DNA of 64,000 nucleotides from Marinobacter algicola DG893 (GTDB lineage: Bacteria; Pseudomonadota; Gammaproteobacteria; Pseudomonadales; Oleiphilaceae): the NCBI RefSeq assembly GCF_000170835.1, contig NZ_ABCP01000004.1, positions 62,001 to 126,000 on the forward strand. Direction: 5' to 3'. Both the position numbers and the translations under genes were made by a program. Positions 44,593-53,809 of the stretch are shown here, piece after piece. The notes beneath the pieces are model-generated. The model ran no database searches. It was given only the letters and a program-made list of their open reading frames with translations, and was not told the DNA's origin. Each line of letters opens with the position of its first letter. Positions within the stretch are counted from its first letter, which is position 1.

Positions 44593-44916
44593 ATGCCCGC
44601 AAACGTCAAAACCCGGATTTTGTTCCGCTCCAAACGCCTGAACCTGTACCTCGTCCGCTACCCGGAAGGTCACAAGGTGGGACCGCACCTGGACATGACT
44701 TCCGAAGGCCGGCTGTACAAACTCAATTGTGTTCTGGTAAAGCCCAAAGCAGGCGGTGAGTTCATCTGCGAAAAGAACATTTTCAACTTGTTTGGCCGGG
44801 TATACCTGTTTCGACCAGATCTCTACCAACACCGGGTTTCGAAGATTGAACGTGGGAATCGTTGGTTGCTCAGCTTTGCACTTAACACATCGGGCAACGT
44901 TCCCCTGGCACAATGA
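44593..44916 (+). CDS. Small 2-oxoglutarate/Fe(II) oxygenase-like protein
   Basis: 107 residues. It shows the catalytic core of a prolyl-4-hydroxylase-type fold: iron-binding H and D in GPHLDM, a second-strand LNCVLVKPKAGGEF, and the distal QHRVSKIERGNRWLLSFAL with H and the oxoglutarate arginine. It is short for the family but keeps the metal triad. Substrate unknown. Confidence 0.75.
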   Translation: MPANVKTRILFRSKRLNLYLVRYPEGHKVGPHLDMTSEGRLYKLNCVLVKPKAGGEFICEKNIFNLFGRVYLFRPDLYQHRVSKIERGNRWLLSFALNTSGNVPLAQ

Positions 44917-44939
44917 TCGCCTAGATCCGACAGAAGCCG

Positions 44940-45662
44940 TCAGCCCAACAAACACGCCTTGGCCTCGTTGATGCGGGCGGCCAAATAGTTACTCCCACCG
45001 CGGTCCGGGTGTACTTTCTGCATCATCCTGCGGTGGGCCTGAATGATCTCGTCCTGTGTTGCACCGGGCTTCAGCCCCAAGATGTCCAGTGCTTCGCTCT
45101 CGGTAAGTGGACCGCCAGCATTGGCTTGTTCTTCGGATTCTTCGCCTCCAGCGCTGGCCTCATCGTCAGCACGCCATGAGTCACCAAACCGGCGGTCAAG
45201 ATAACTTTCCAGCAGCCGGGCGGAGTCCTCGTCGTGCGCCCGGCAGTATCGCAACAGCTCAAGAAATTCACTTTCGCCCAGGTCCGCCAGCTCTCGCCCG
45301 GCCATGGGGCCTTTCAGGACCTTGCCACTCATGGTGCCGGAGTCATGATCCAGGCTCATTTCCAGAATGTCGCCGGACACATGGGATTGATTGCCTGAAC
45401 TTGCGTTTGCATCTCCCGTTCCGGCCCCCGCCATGCGTCCTGTCAATAATGACGGCAGCACCCGGCGTAGCAGTGGGTAGAGAAACGCCAACAACGCGAA
45501 TAAGGCGTGCAAGCGGCCGGTAACCGCCATCAGAACCACTATCCCGATACCGGCCATCAAGGCCAGCTTTATCATCGCCGGCTTACGTTGGCTGGCCGGC
45601 TGGTTGCGCAGCCAGACCCACGCAACAACCGACAGTGCTATGACCAGAAGCGTTAGTGGCAC
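44940..45662 (-). CDS. Membrane-anchored DnaJ-domain protein
   Basis: 240 residues. Two N-terminal membrane helices (LTLLVIALSVVAWVWL; LALMAGIGIVVLMAV, continuing through a third hydrophobic part) precede a linker, a helical section and a C-terminal J domain with the HPD motif (QKVHPDRGGSNYLAARI). The layout recalls Pam18/TIM14-like J proteins and suggests recruitment of DnaK to the membrane. Its client is unknown. Confidence 0.85.
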   Translation of the reverse strand: MPLTLLVIALSVVAWVWLRNQPASQRKPAMIKLALMAGIGIVVLMAVTGRLHALFALLAFLYPLLRRVLPSLLTGRMAGAGTGDANASSGNQSHVSGDILEMSLDHDSGTMSGKVLKGPMAGRELADLGESEFLELLRYCRAHDEDSARLLESYLDRRFGDSWRADDEASAGGEESEEQANAGGPLTESEALDILGLKPGATQDEIIQAHRRMMQKVHPDRGGSNYLAARINEAKACLLG

Positions 45663-45720
45663 TCGGATACCCCGGAACTCATCGGTCCATCGATGGCTTG
45701 AACGTGGATTGAAACAAGCG

Positions 45721-46416
45721 CTACTTGATCTGCTGAGTCAAGCGCTTGACCTCTGGAGAGCTGCGGCTGGAAAAATCCTGCAGGGCCTTGGCTCCCCCGG
45801 AAGCATAGACCGCCACCGCAGCCATAAGATCCTTGAGAACCTGCGGACTGTTGCGATCGAAGGGGGCATAAGCCCCACCAGACAACTTGCTCACCTGCTG
45901 GAACACCTCTCTGGCATGAGCATCGGCGCCCTCGTGGAACATGAACACCGGCGTTCGCAGCATCCCCAGCTCCCCCGCGGTATGGCACAGTTCGTCCACC
46001 GGTTCCTCGCAACAGTCGCCAATAAACACCACCGCCCTTACGGCCTTTTCCCGGGTTTCTTTCACGGCATGAGCCAACACCCGGCTGATCTGGGTGCGCC
46101 CACCCAGGCAGGAAACGCCGTTCATCAGGTTCAACAACTGACCGGTCTCCGTCACAAACCCTGTGGCCTTGAACTCGCCAAAGCCGCGGTAGTAACAAAG
46201 CTGGATAGCCAAACCACCCAAATCCCGGGTCGCCATGAACAGTTCACTCTGCAAGTGGCAGGCCTCATCCCAGGTTGCCTCCCGGCTGGCGGTGGCATCC
46301 AGCGCGAATATCAGCCTGCCCTGCCCGCCACCCTGTTTAGGCAATGTGCGAACCTCGTTGATAAACTGGTCGATGGCCTGTCTATCGGATTTGGGGCGCA
46401 GTTCTTTGTCGGCCAT
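45721..46416 (-). CDS. von Willebrand factor type A domain protein
   Basis: 231 residues. A VWA fold with the MIDAS motif DATAS in RLIFALDATASREATWDEAC, the later threonine/aspartate strands AVVFIGDCCEEP and an aromatic C-terminus. The start at 46416 has aagga upstream. It lies 58 bp upstream of the J-domain gene and could be co-transcribed with it. Function unknown. Confidence 0.85.
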   Translation of the reverse strand: MADKELRPKSDRQAIDQFINEVRTLPKQGGGQGRLIFALDATASREATWDEACHLQSELFMATRDLGGLAIQLCYYRGFGEFKATGFVTETGQLLNLMNGVSCLGGRTQISRVLAHAVKETREKAVRAVVFIGDCCEEPVDELCHTAGELGMLRTPVFMFHEGADAHAREVFQQVSKLSGGAYAPFDRNSPQVLKDLMAAVAVYASGGAKALQDFSSRSSPEVKRLTQQIK

Positions 46417-46461
46417 AGTGGTCCTTTCTCGTTTACCAGTGCGCACGCACCTGGGTTACCA

Positions 46462-46917
46462 TCAGCCCGCCAGTGCTGCCCGCACCTTCTTGCTCAGGTG
46501 GCCCATATCAACCCGGCCAAGTACCTGGGGCTTTAGCTCGTTCATCACTTTGCCCATATCCTGCATTCCCTGTGCATCGGCAGCGCTGATGGTCATTCGA
46601 ATCAGGCCGTCCAGATCATCCTCATTCAGGGCCGCAGGCATGAATTCCTCAATGATTACCATTTCCGCTCTTTCCTTGTCACCCAACTCCTCGCGCCCCG
46701 CCTCATCGTACTGACTGGCGGCGTCGCGGCGCTGTTTGAGCATCTTGTCCAACACCTTGAGGACATCCTCATCGCTCAAATCACGGCGCTCATCAATCTC
46801 AATCTGTTTGACTGCCGCCTGCGCCATACGCAGGGTGACAAGCCGGGTCTTATCCTTGTTCCGCATCGCGTCTTTCACCGCGGTGTTCAGTTGTTCCTTC
46901 AGTGTTGCTTCTGCCAT
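46462..46917 (-). CDS. GatB/YqeY domain protein
   Basis: 151 residues. Typical YqeY pattern: LKEQLNTAVKDAMRNKDKTR, LRMAQAAVKQIEIDERRDLS, DVLKVLDKMLKQRRDAASQY and the final DMGHLSKKVRAAL. The fold resembles the tRNA-binding tail of GatB. A strong aaggagg Shine-Dalgarno precedes the ATG. Usually near rpsU/dnaG, but not here. Confidence 0.92.
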   Translation of the reverse strand: MAEATLKEQLNTAVKDAMRNKDKTRLVTLRMAQAAVKQIEIDERRDLSDEDVLKVLDKMLKQRRDAASQYDEAGREELGDKERAEMVIIEEFMPAALNEDDLDGLIRMTISAADAQGMQDMGKVMNELKPQVLGRVDMGHLSKKVRAALAG

Positions 46918-47051
46918 TGCCGGCCTCCTTCAGATGAGTTAAATCAACTTTCCCAAATAGTGATTCATAGCACGATGGGAGTGAACCAAAAAGCTATTTG
47001 CAGACTACACTGCTAACCTGCTCATTCTTTTGACACCAGTGGAGTCACTGC

Positions 47052-47720
47052 ATGATTACCGTTCACCACCTCAACAATTCCCGTTCACAACGCGTTCTCT
47101 GGATGCTGGAAGAATTGGGAGTGCCCTACGAAATCCAGCGTTACGAGCGTGACCCTAAAACCATGCTGGCACCGGCCAGCCTAAAAAAAGTGCACCCGCT
47201 GGGTAAATCACCGGTGATTACCGATGGCGATCTGGTGGTAGCGGAGTCAGGCGCTATTATCGAGTATCTGGCCCACACCTACGGCAAAGACACCATGTTG
47301 CCGGAAACCGGCGGCCAGGCGTGGCTGGATTATACCTACTGGCTGCATTACGCCGAAGGCTCCCTGATGCCACCGTTGGTAATGCGCCTGGTGTTCCAGA
47401 AGGTAAAAAACAGCCCGATGCCGTTTTTTATCAAGCCGGTGGCCAAAGGCATTGCCGATAAAACCACTGCTACCTTCATCGGCCCGATGATCAAAACACA
47501 CCTGGATTTCGTCGAAGCTCACCTGGCAAAAAACACCTGGTTTCTGGGGGACAACCTCAGCGCGGCGGACATTCAGATGAGCTTTCCACTGGAAGCCTCA
47601 GTAGCACGGAGTATCGTTGGCAAAGACCGGCCCCATATCAATGCGTGGGTTGAGAGAGCTCACGCCAGGCCGGCTTACCAAAAGGCGCTCGAGAAGGGCG
47701 GTGAATACGACTTTGCCTGA
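47052..47720 (+). CDS. Glutathione S-transferase
   Basis: 222 residues. N-terminal thioredoxin fold with NNSRSQRVLWMLEELGVPYE and the cis-proline/glutathione-contact region GKSPVITDGDLVVAESGAII. The C-terminal helical domain includes LGDNLSAADIQMSFPLEA. It conjugates glutathione to electrophiles; the class is not clear. Followed by a strong terminator. Confidence 0.92.
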   Translation: MITVHHLNNSRSQRVLWMLEELGVPYEIQRYERDPKTMLAPASLKKVHPLGKSPVITDGDLVVAESGAIIEYLAHTYGKDTMLPETGGQAWLDYTYWLHYAEGSLMPPLVMRLVFQKVKNSPMPFFIKPVAKGIADKTTATFIGPMIKTHLDFVEAHLAKNTWFLGDNLSAADIQMSFPLEASVARSIVGKDRPHINAWVERAHARPAYQKALEKGGEYDFA

Positions 47721-47729
47721 ACGCACGGA

Positions 47730-47755
47730 GGAGGGCTCACTGCCCTCCCTTTTTT
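47730..47755 (+). terminator. Rho-independent terminator after the GST gene
   Basis: 7-bp stem (ggagggc / gccctcc), 5-base loop, then a run of T. It lies 9 bases past the stop codon. Confidence 0.9.
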
Positions 47756-47880
47756 AGAAGCGAGAAGGCAACACCAAACCGACATGCAGATATGTCTCGG
47801 TTTCCCACACTTTTATTAAACACCGTTCGCCACCATCTAAAGGAGACAGACTTCGACCACACATCCCTCAGGATCACTCC

Positions 47881-48378
47881 ATGAACGCGACCATCAAGCA
47901 ATTCCTCCTGGTTTCAAGCATCTACCTACTCGCCCCAACCGTTAACGCCTTCGACCTTAACGACGCGCTTTCCAGCGGCACCGAAGCAATGACCTCGGCA
48001 TCAGAGGTCAGCGGTGAAGCCCAGCAACTGGTCGGCCAACTCCAAAGCCAGCTCGGCGTCACGCAGGCCCAGGCAACAGGTGGTACTGGCGCCCTGTTAC
48101 AGCTCGCAAAAAACCAGCTGGGCAACGACTCCATGAGCACCCTCACTAGCAAAGCCTCGGGCCTGTCCAGCCTGTTGGGCGGTGGTAGCAGCCTGAGCGA
48201 AAGCCTGCTCTCCAATATATCGTCGATGGACGGCGTGCGGTCGGCCTTTACAGCTCTGGGTATGGACAGCGGCATGATCCAGCAGTTTGTCCCGGTTATC
48301 ATGAGCTTCCTGGGGAACCAGGGGGTTGGCTCTTCGTTGCTGGGGCAACTGCAGGGCCTCTGGACACCGGACGACTGA
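47881..48378 (+). CDS. DUF2780 family exported protein
   Basis: 165 residues with a signal peptide ending at VNA (about residue 23). The mature part has the DUF2780 (VcgC/VcgE) pattern: LVGQLQSQLGVTQAQATGGT, GALLQLAKNQLG and FTALGMDSGMIQQFVPVIMS. No function is known. Low in cysteine and rich in Ser/Gly/Leu. Aggatc precedes the ATG. Confidence 0.88.
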   Translation: MNATIKQFLLVSSIYLLAPTVNAFDLNDALSSGTEAMTSASEVSGEAQQLVGQLQSQLGVTQAQATGGTGALLQLAKNQLGNDSMSTLTSKASGLSSLLGGGSSLSESLLSNISSMDGVRSAFTALGMDSGMIQQFVPVIMSFLGNQGVGSSLLGQLQGLWTPDD

Positions 48379-48406
48379 AGCGGTCGCCCTTCCCCGAGAG
48401 CGACGT

Positions 48407-48823
48407 TTACACCGTAATTCGCTCCAGGGCCTCCCGAATCCCTGGGGGAATCGGTGTCGAGGACTGGGTGGCACGATCCACGAACACATGGACAAGCTCG
48501 CCATGTGCGGCTGCCTGGGTGTCGTTCTCCATGAAAATCCCCACCTCGTAGGTCACAGAACGGGTGCCAATTCTGGCAACCCGAACGCCGGCTTCAAGGG
48601 CATCAGGGTAGGCAACCGGCTTCTTGAACTGGCAGCTGGAACTCACCATGAAACCCACTACCGGTGCGTTGTGTATATCAAGACCGCCTTCTTCAATGAG
48701 ATAGCGGTTGATGACCGAATCGAAGTAAGAATAGTAGGTCACGTTGTTGACGTGACCGTAGATGTCGTTATCCATCCATCGGGTGATGATGGGGTAAAAC
48801 ACGGGAAAGTCAGATCGTTCCAT
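48407..48823 (-). CDS. Acyl-CoA thioesterase (hotdog fold)
   Basis: 138 residues. The catalytic loop reads RWMDNDIYGHVNNVTYYSYF, with the active-site aspartate and the HVNN pattern of the 4-hydroxybenzoyl-CoA thioesterase/YbgC group. It should cleave a short or medium acyl-CoA. It lies 15 bp after an alcohol dehydrogenase gene and is probably in the same operon. Confidence 0.9.
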   Translation of the reverse strand: MERSDFPVFYPIITRWMDNDIYGHVNNVTYYSYFDSVINRYLIEEGGLDIHNAPVVGFMVSSSCQFKKPVAYPDALEAGVRVARIGTRSVTYEVGIFMENDTQAAAHGELVHVFVDRATQSSTPIPPGIREALERITV

Positions 48824-48838
48824 GGAGGCAGCCTGGCG

Positions 48839-49975
48839 TCAGTGGTCGTCAAAAAGAATGACCTGGCGAATGGCCTTGCCGTTTGCCAATCGCTCAAAGC
48901 CTTCGTTGATCTCATCAAGGGTCAGGGTGTCGCTCAGTAGCTTGTCGACCGGCAACCGTCCCTGGCGAAACAGGCTGACATAGCGGGCCACATCCCGCAC
49001 CGGCACACAGCTTCCCACATAGCTACCCTTGAGGGTTCGCTCCTCTGCCACCAGGCTCACCTGTTGAATCGACACCTTCCTGTCAGGGTGTGCCAACCCA
49101 CCTGTTACGGTTGTACCGCCACGACGAGTCAGTTGATAAGCCAACTCCAGCGCCTTTTCAGAACCCGCCATTTCGATCGCACAATCAACGCCTCCGTTGG
49201 TCAAGGCTTTCACCTGGCTCACGCAATCTTCGTCCGCCGCATTGATACCAGCGCTGGCGCCCAGGCTCTTGGCCATCGCAAGCTTGTCCTCATCCAGATC
49301 AATGGCAATGACCTGTCCTGCCCCGGCCACCAGCGCACCCAACACACTGTTCAGGCCCACGCCGCCAAGCCCGATAACGGCGACCGTCTGGCCGGCTTTG
49401 ATATCGGCCGAATTGATAGCAGCGCCCACGCCCGTCAGCACGGCACAGCCAAAGAGGGCGGCATGATGAAACGGCAGGTCTGGATCAATCCGTACCAGTG
49501 AATGTCGGGACACCACTGCGTGATCGGCGAACGCAGAGACGCCCAGGTGGTGATTCACCGGCGTACCATCCGCCCGATGCAGCCGGTGTTCGCCACCAAC
49601 AAGCGTACCGGCATTGTTCGCGACGGCCGCCGGTTCGCACAGGGCGGGGCGACCTTCGGCACAGGGGCTGCAGTGCCCGCAGCTGGGAACAAAGACAGTG
49701 ACCACGTGATCACCCGGGCTGAGATCTGTCACCCCTGCCCCAACGGCTTTGACCACGCCTGCCGCCTCATGGCCCAGGGCCATAGGCACGGGCCTTGGCC
49801 GGTTGCCGTCAATCACGGACAGGTCTGAATGGCACAAACCCGCTGCCCGTATCTGAACCAACACCTCATGATCGCCCGGTGGATCCAGTTCCAGCTCTTC
49901 AATCGTCAGCGGTCGGTTTTCGTCGAAAGGCTGTGGCGCACCTATCGTTTCCAATACAGCGGCACGGATTTTCAT
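48839..49975 (-). CDS. Zinc-dependent alcohol dehydrogenase
   Basis: 378 residues, MDR family. Catalytic zinc ligands lie in AAGLCHSDLSVIDG and GHEAAG, structural zinc in CGHCSPCAEGRPALCE, and the NAD site is VIGLGGVGLNSVLGAL followed by D at the strand end (AIDLDED). The length and motifs fit the AdhD/class III-like group. The linked thioesterase suggests oxidation or reduction of a fatty or small alcohol, which is an inference. Confidence 0.92.
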   Translation of the reverse strand: MKIRAAVLETIGAPQPFDENRPLTIEELELDPPGDHEVLVQIRAAGLCHSDLSVIDGNRPRPVPMALGHEAAGVVKAVGAGVTDLSPGDHVVTVFVPSCGHCSPCAEGRPALCEPAAVANNAGTLVGGEHRLHRADGTPVNHHLGVSAFADHAVVSRHSLVRIDPDLPFHHAALFGCAVLTGVGAAINSADIKAGQTVAVIGLGGVGLNSVLGALVAGAGQVIAIDLDEDKLAMAKSLGASAGINAADEDCVSQVKALTNGGVDCAIEMAGSEKALELAYQLTRRGGTTVTGGLAHPDRKVSIQQVSLVAEERTLKGSYVGSCVPVRDVARYVSLFRQGRLPVDKLLSDTLTLDEINEGFERLANGKAIRQVILFDDH

Positions 49976-50161
49976 AACGATGATCCTGTTGGTGTTTTTG
50001 TTCGGAATGTCCGCAAGGTACTAAGTTTCTCTGATTTAGGGAAGTTCTGAAGTTTCTCTACCGGATGATCAGAGCGTTAACAGGAAACCGTAACGATTCC
50101 TGATAAAGTGAGCGCCTGTAAACGACTCCGTCCCACTTACCGGTAACTGCACCTGTCACTT

Positions 50162-51127
50162 ATGCCCATTGCCATACCACCCGAGCAGACCATCTCCGAA
50201 GCAGAGATAGAGCTGGCCATAGGCTCGGGCATTGAACGGTATTTCGCCGACTGCCGGTCGCGGGTGCCGGCGTTTATCGACCGACATTTCCACTATCCCG
50301 GCGCTGTGGCAACCAACCGGATGGCACTGGGCTGGGACATGTTGCGGGCGCCGATCAATCTGCTTTGGGCGCCGGTTTACGCCCTTGCCTGCCTGGTAAA
50401 AATTCCAACGCGCAAACGAGCCGGTCTGAAATGGCTGCACGGAATGGCTGATCGTGTGCCTGCTGGTTTTACCACCCGCGTACAACAGCACATATCGAGC
50501 CTTATTCAGGCCGACCTGCTGAACAATGGCCAGCCAATGGGCCACTTGCTGGAGGACTATCTGGTGGAAGCGCTGGAGGAGGTTTACGAGCGCCACAGCT
50601 CTGAGCCAGTCGACCACCAGCACTTTATCAAACTGGTAGAGCCCGTGATTGCAGACGCTCTTCGTCAGTACCGCGTAACGCGGACGGCCTCTGCCGATAT
50701 CACCAACAGCATTTCATGCACCGTGCTGGGCGCGTTTGCATTTCAGAAGTTTACGCCTGGGGGCATAGGGCTCGGAGTGGTGCTGGCGTCCATGCTTGCA
50801 AAGACCCTGGCCGCACGGGACTTTATCCTCGGCGAAACCATTGGCACGTGGTACTACAGCGCCTTTCCACCGGAGCCGTCGCTGGCAACGACCGCCGGCG
50901 TCATGCTCGCGGTCATGGCCGCCCTGGCAGCGTTCGCAGCGCTGTCCGGCGTTATTTCCGACCCCGTGCAGGCGGCACTCGGCCTTCATCGTCGTCGCCT
51001 GCACAAGCTGCTGGATCACCTGGAGCGGGACGTATCGCTCAGCACCCAAAGCAGCTTTCGGCCGAAAGACCAGTATGTGGCCCGCATTCTGGACACGTTC
51101 GACATGATCCGAGCCGGGTTAATTTAG
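50162..51127 (+). CDS. Hypothetical membrane protein, DUF6635-like
   Basis: 321 residues. The N-terminal half is soluble and helical (IGSGIERYFADCRSRVPAFI, HYPGAVATNRMALGWDMLRA). The C-terminal half has two to three membrane helices (FTPGGIGLGVVLASMLAKTL; AGVMLAVMAALAAFAALSGV), then a charged tail (LHRRRLHKLLDHLERDV). I recall similar proteins under DUF6635 but am not sure. Function unknown. Confidence 0.7.
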   Translation: MPIAIPPEQTISEAEIELAIGSGIERYFADCRSRVPAFIDRHFHYPGAVATNRMALGWDMLRAPINLLWAPVYALACLVKIPTRKRAGLKWLHGMADRVPAGFTTRVQQHISSLIQADLLNNGQPMGHLLEDYLVEALEEVYERHSSEPVDHQHFIKLVEPVIADALRQYRVTRTASADITNSISCTVLGAFAFQKFTPGGIGLGVVLASMLAKTLAARDFILGETIGTWYYSAFPPEPSLATTAGVMLAVMAALAAFAALSGVISDPVQAALGLHRRRLHKLLDHLERDVSLSTQSSFRPKDQYVARILDTFDMIRAGLI

Positions 51128-51219
51128 GCAAGAGCCTCCCAGGCAGGGAGGACTGACTGTTCCTGAACTACAATCAGTACCTGCAGGGCCAAACTGACCA
51201 GAACTCACATGAGGCACCC

Positions 51220-51711
51220 ATGGCGCAACCAACCCCGCTTCAAACCTTATTCGACACCCTTCCTCAGAGCGGCCGGGTTGAATGGATTGGCATCCGCCCT
51301 GCCCGTGGTGAGCCCATGACAATACTCGACAACGTGATGATCACGCCGGGCAAAGGCCTGGAAGGCGATCGATTCGAGGGCCGCGAGACCAGCAAACGGC
51401 AGGTCACCCTGATCCAGAAAGAGCACCTGCATGCCATTGCCTCCTGCCTCGGGCGGGATGCTCTTGACCCAGACATTTTCCGGCGCAACATTGTGGTCTC
51501 TGGCCTGAACCTCCTGGCCCTGAAAGGCAAAGCGTTCCGAATCGGGGGTGTGGTGCTGGAATACACCGGCCTGTGTCACCCCTGCAGCAAGATGGAGACC
51601 GCCCTTGGGCCGGGCGGTTATAACGCCATGCGTGGGCATGGCGGTATAACGACGCGAGTGATTGAAGGGGGCGAGGTGGCAATTGGCGACAGCGTTCTGG
51701 CCTGCCTCTGA
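51220..51711 (+). CDS. MOSC domain protein
   Basis: 163 residues, a stand-alone MOSC domain. Signatures: GLEGDRFEGRETSKRQVTLI, the conserved cysteine in YTGLCHPCSKME and the end GYNAMRGHGGITTRVIEGG. MOSC domains bind molybdenum cofactor or carry sulfur to it. No moa/mob genes are adjacent. Confidence 0.92.
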   Translation: MAQPTPLQTLFDTLPQSGRVEWIGIRPARGEPMTILDNVMITPGKGLEGDRFEGRETSKRQVTLIQKEHLHAIASCLGRDALDPDIFRRNIVVSGLNLLALKGKAFRIGGVVLEYTGLCHPCSKMETALGPGGYNAMRGHGGITTRVIEGGEVAIGDSVLACL

Positions 51712-51725
51712 GCCATTTATGGTTA

Positions 51726-52160
51726 CTACTCCACCGTGATGGTGATCTTCTCGGACATCACAGGCGGCTGATGAGGTACGTGCAGGTGGTCCCCCACCAG
51801 TAACTGCAAGGTGTGTTCGCCCGGTGACAGCTCCAGGGACGTCTGGGTTTGTCCGCCACCAAAATGAATATGACGATCATCGGACGGAACCGGTTGGTCC
51901 ATCGCCGGCATATCGTCTACATCCACAAGCAGGTGATGGTGGCCGGTGCCCTTACGTTCCACGCCCGCTGGCGCCACACCCAGCCCATCCAGACCGAATC
52001 TCACGGTGACTGGAGAACTCACGGTCTGGCCATCAGTTGGTGTAATAAAATACACCGACGCGCCTTCAGGGGCGGGTGTCGCTCCATGGACCCCGGCAAC
52101 CATTGAGAAGGCAAGAACCGAACCAAGCAATAAACGTTGTGTGCTGCTGATCATGCTCAT
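51726..52160 (-). CDS. DUF4399 family exported protein
   Basis: 144 residues with a signal peptide ending around VHG (about residue 26). The mature domain has the DUF4399 motifs: VYFITPTDGQTVSSPVTVRF, TGHHHLLVDVDDMP, DDRHIHFGGGQTQT and LLVGDHLHVPH. The many histidines suggest metal binding, not shown. Convergent with the MOSC gene. Confidence 0.9.
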   Translation of the reverse strand: MSMISSTQRLLLGSVLAFSMVAGVHGATPAPEGASVYFITPTDGQTVSSPVTVRFGLDGLGVAPAGVERKGTGHHHLLVDVDDMPAMDQPVPSDDRHIHFGGGQTQTSLELSPGEHTLQLLVGDHLHVPHQPPVMSEKITITVE

Positions 52161-52252
52161 GACTCATTCCTTGAACGCGGGATTGACTGTTCAATGGTAG
52201 GACAGATTTTCGCATCTTGCCGAATATCGATACTGCCTTGTACAAGCAGCAT

Positions 52253-53227
<975 letters not shown>

Positions 53228-53247
53228 TTATCAGCTACCAGATCGGC

Positions 53248-53703
53248 CTAAAGATACCGACCACCGGCACCTATCACCACTGTGATCAGCCCGAGAATCA
53301 GGTTGATGCCTACCAGTTTGCGGATCTGCCCCACCCGGCGTCCACCTTCCTGTGGGTCCTGATCGGCAACAGCCTGCTTCAACCGCCGGAAGGGGGCAAA
53401 ATAGACGTGAAAAAAGAGCAGCATCATCACAATCCCCAGCGCCTGCATCACATGGACATGCCAGCCGGCACCCGCCATGCCACCGAATACGCTGAAGACC
53501 ATCCAGTAACCGGTCACCAGCAACAGTATGATCGCCACCCATACCCAGCGGAAAAACCGGGACAGGGTGTGACACCAAAGCGTACCCCGCTGCGATGCAT
53601 CAATGACCTCCACCACTGCTGGCCGCATGGCCATATAGGCGAAAAACATACCGCCAACCCAAATCACGGCAGAGAGAACATGTAATGCGATAGCCAGACC
53701 CAT
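53248..53703 (-). CDS. CopD-like integral membrane protein
   Basis: 151 residues with four membrane helices. It begins GLAIALHVLSAVIWVGGMFF and continues with FFRWVWVAIILLLVTGYWMV and LGIVMMLLFFHVYFAPFRRL, the pattern of CopD/PF05425 proteins. Conserved histidines (HVLS, HVHV, HVYF) may bind copper or heme. The start at 53703 follows ggga; the longer 53763 start would add a non-hydrophobic leader. Confidence 0.8.
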   Translation of the reverse strand: MGLAIALHVLSAVIWVGGMFFAYMAMRPAVVEVIDASQRGTLWCHTLSRFFRWVWVAIILLLVTGYWMVFSVFGGMAGAGWHVHVMQALGIVMMLLFFHVYFAPFRRLKQAVADQDPQEGGRRVGQIRKLVGINLILGLITVVIGAGGRYL

Positions 53704-53809
53704 AAAGCGACTCCCGGATAAGAAATGTGTGACGAGCATAAGCCTCACCCGCCACAAAACCAACTCTCTTGACCGGATTCCCGGCTAAACCCGCCAGGGT
53801 GGGACGCTA

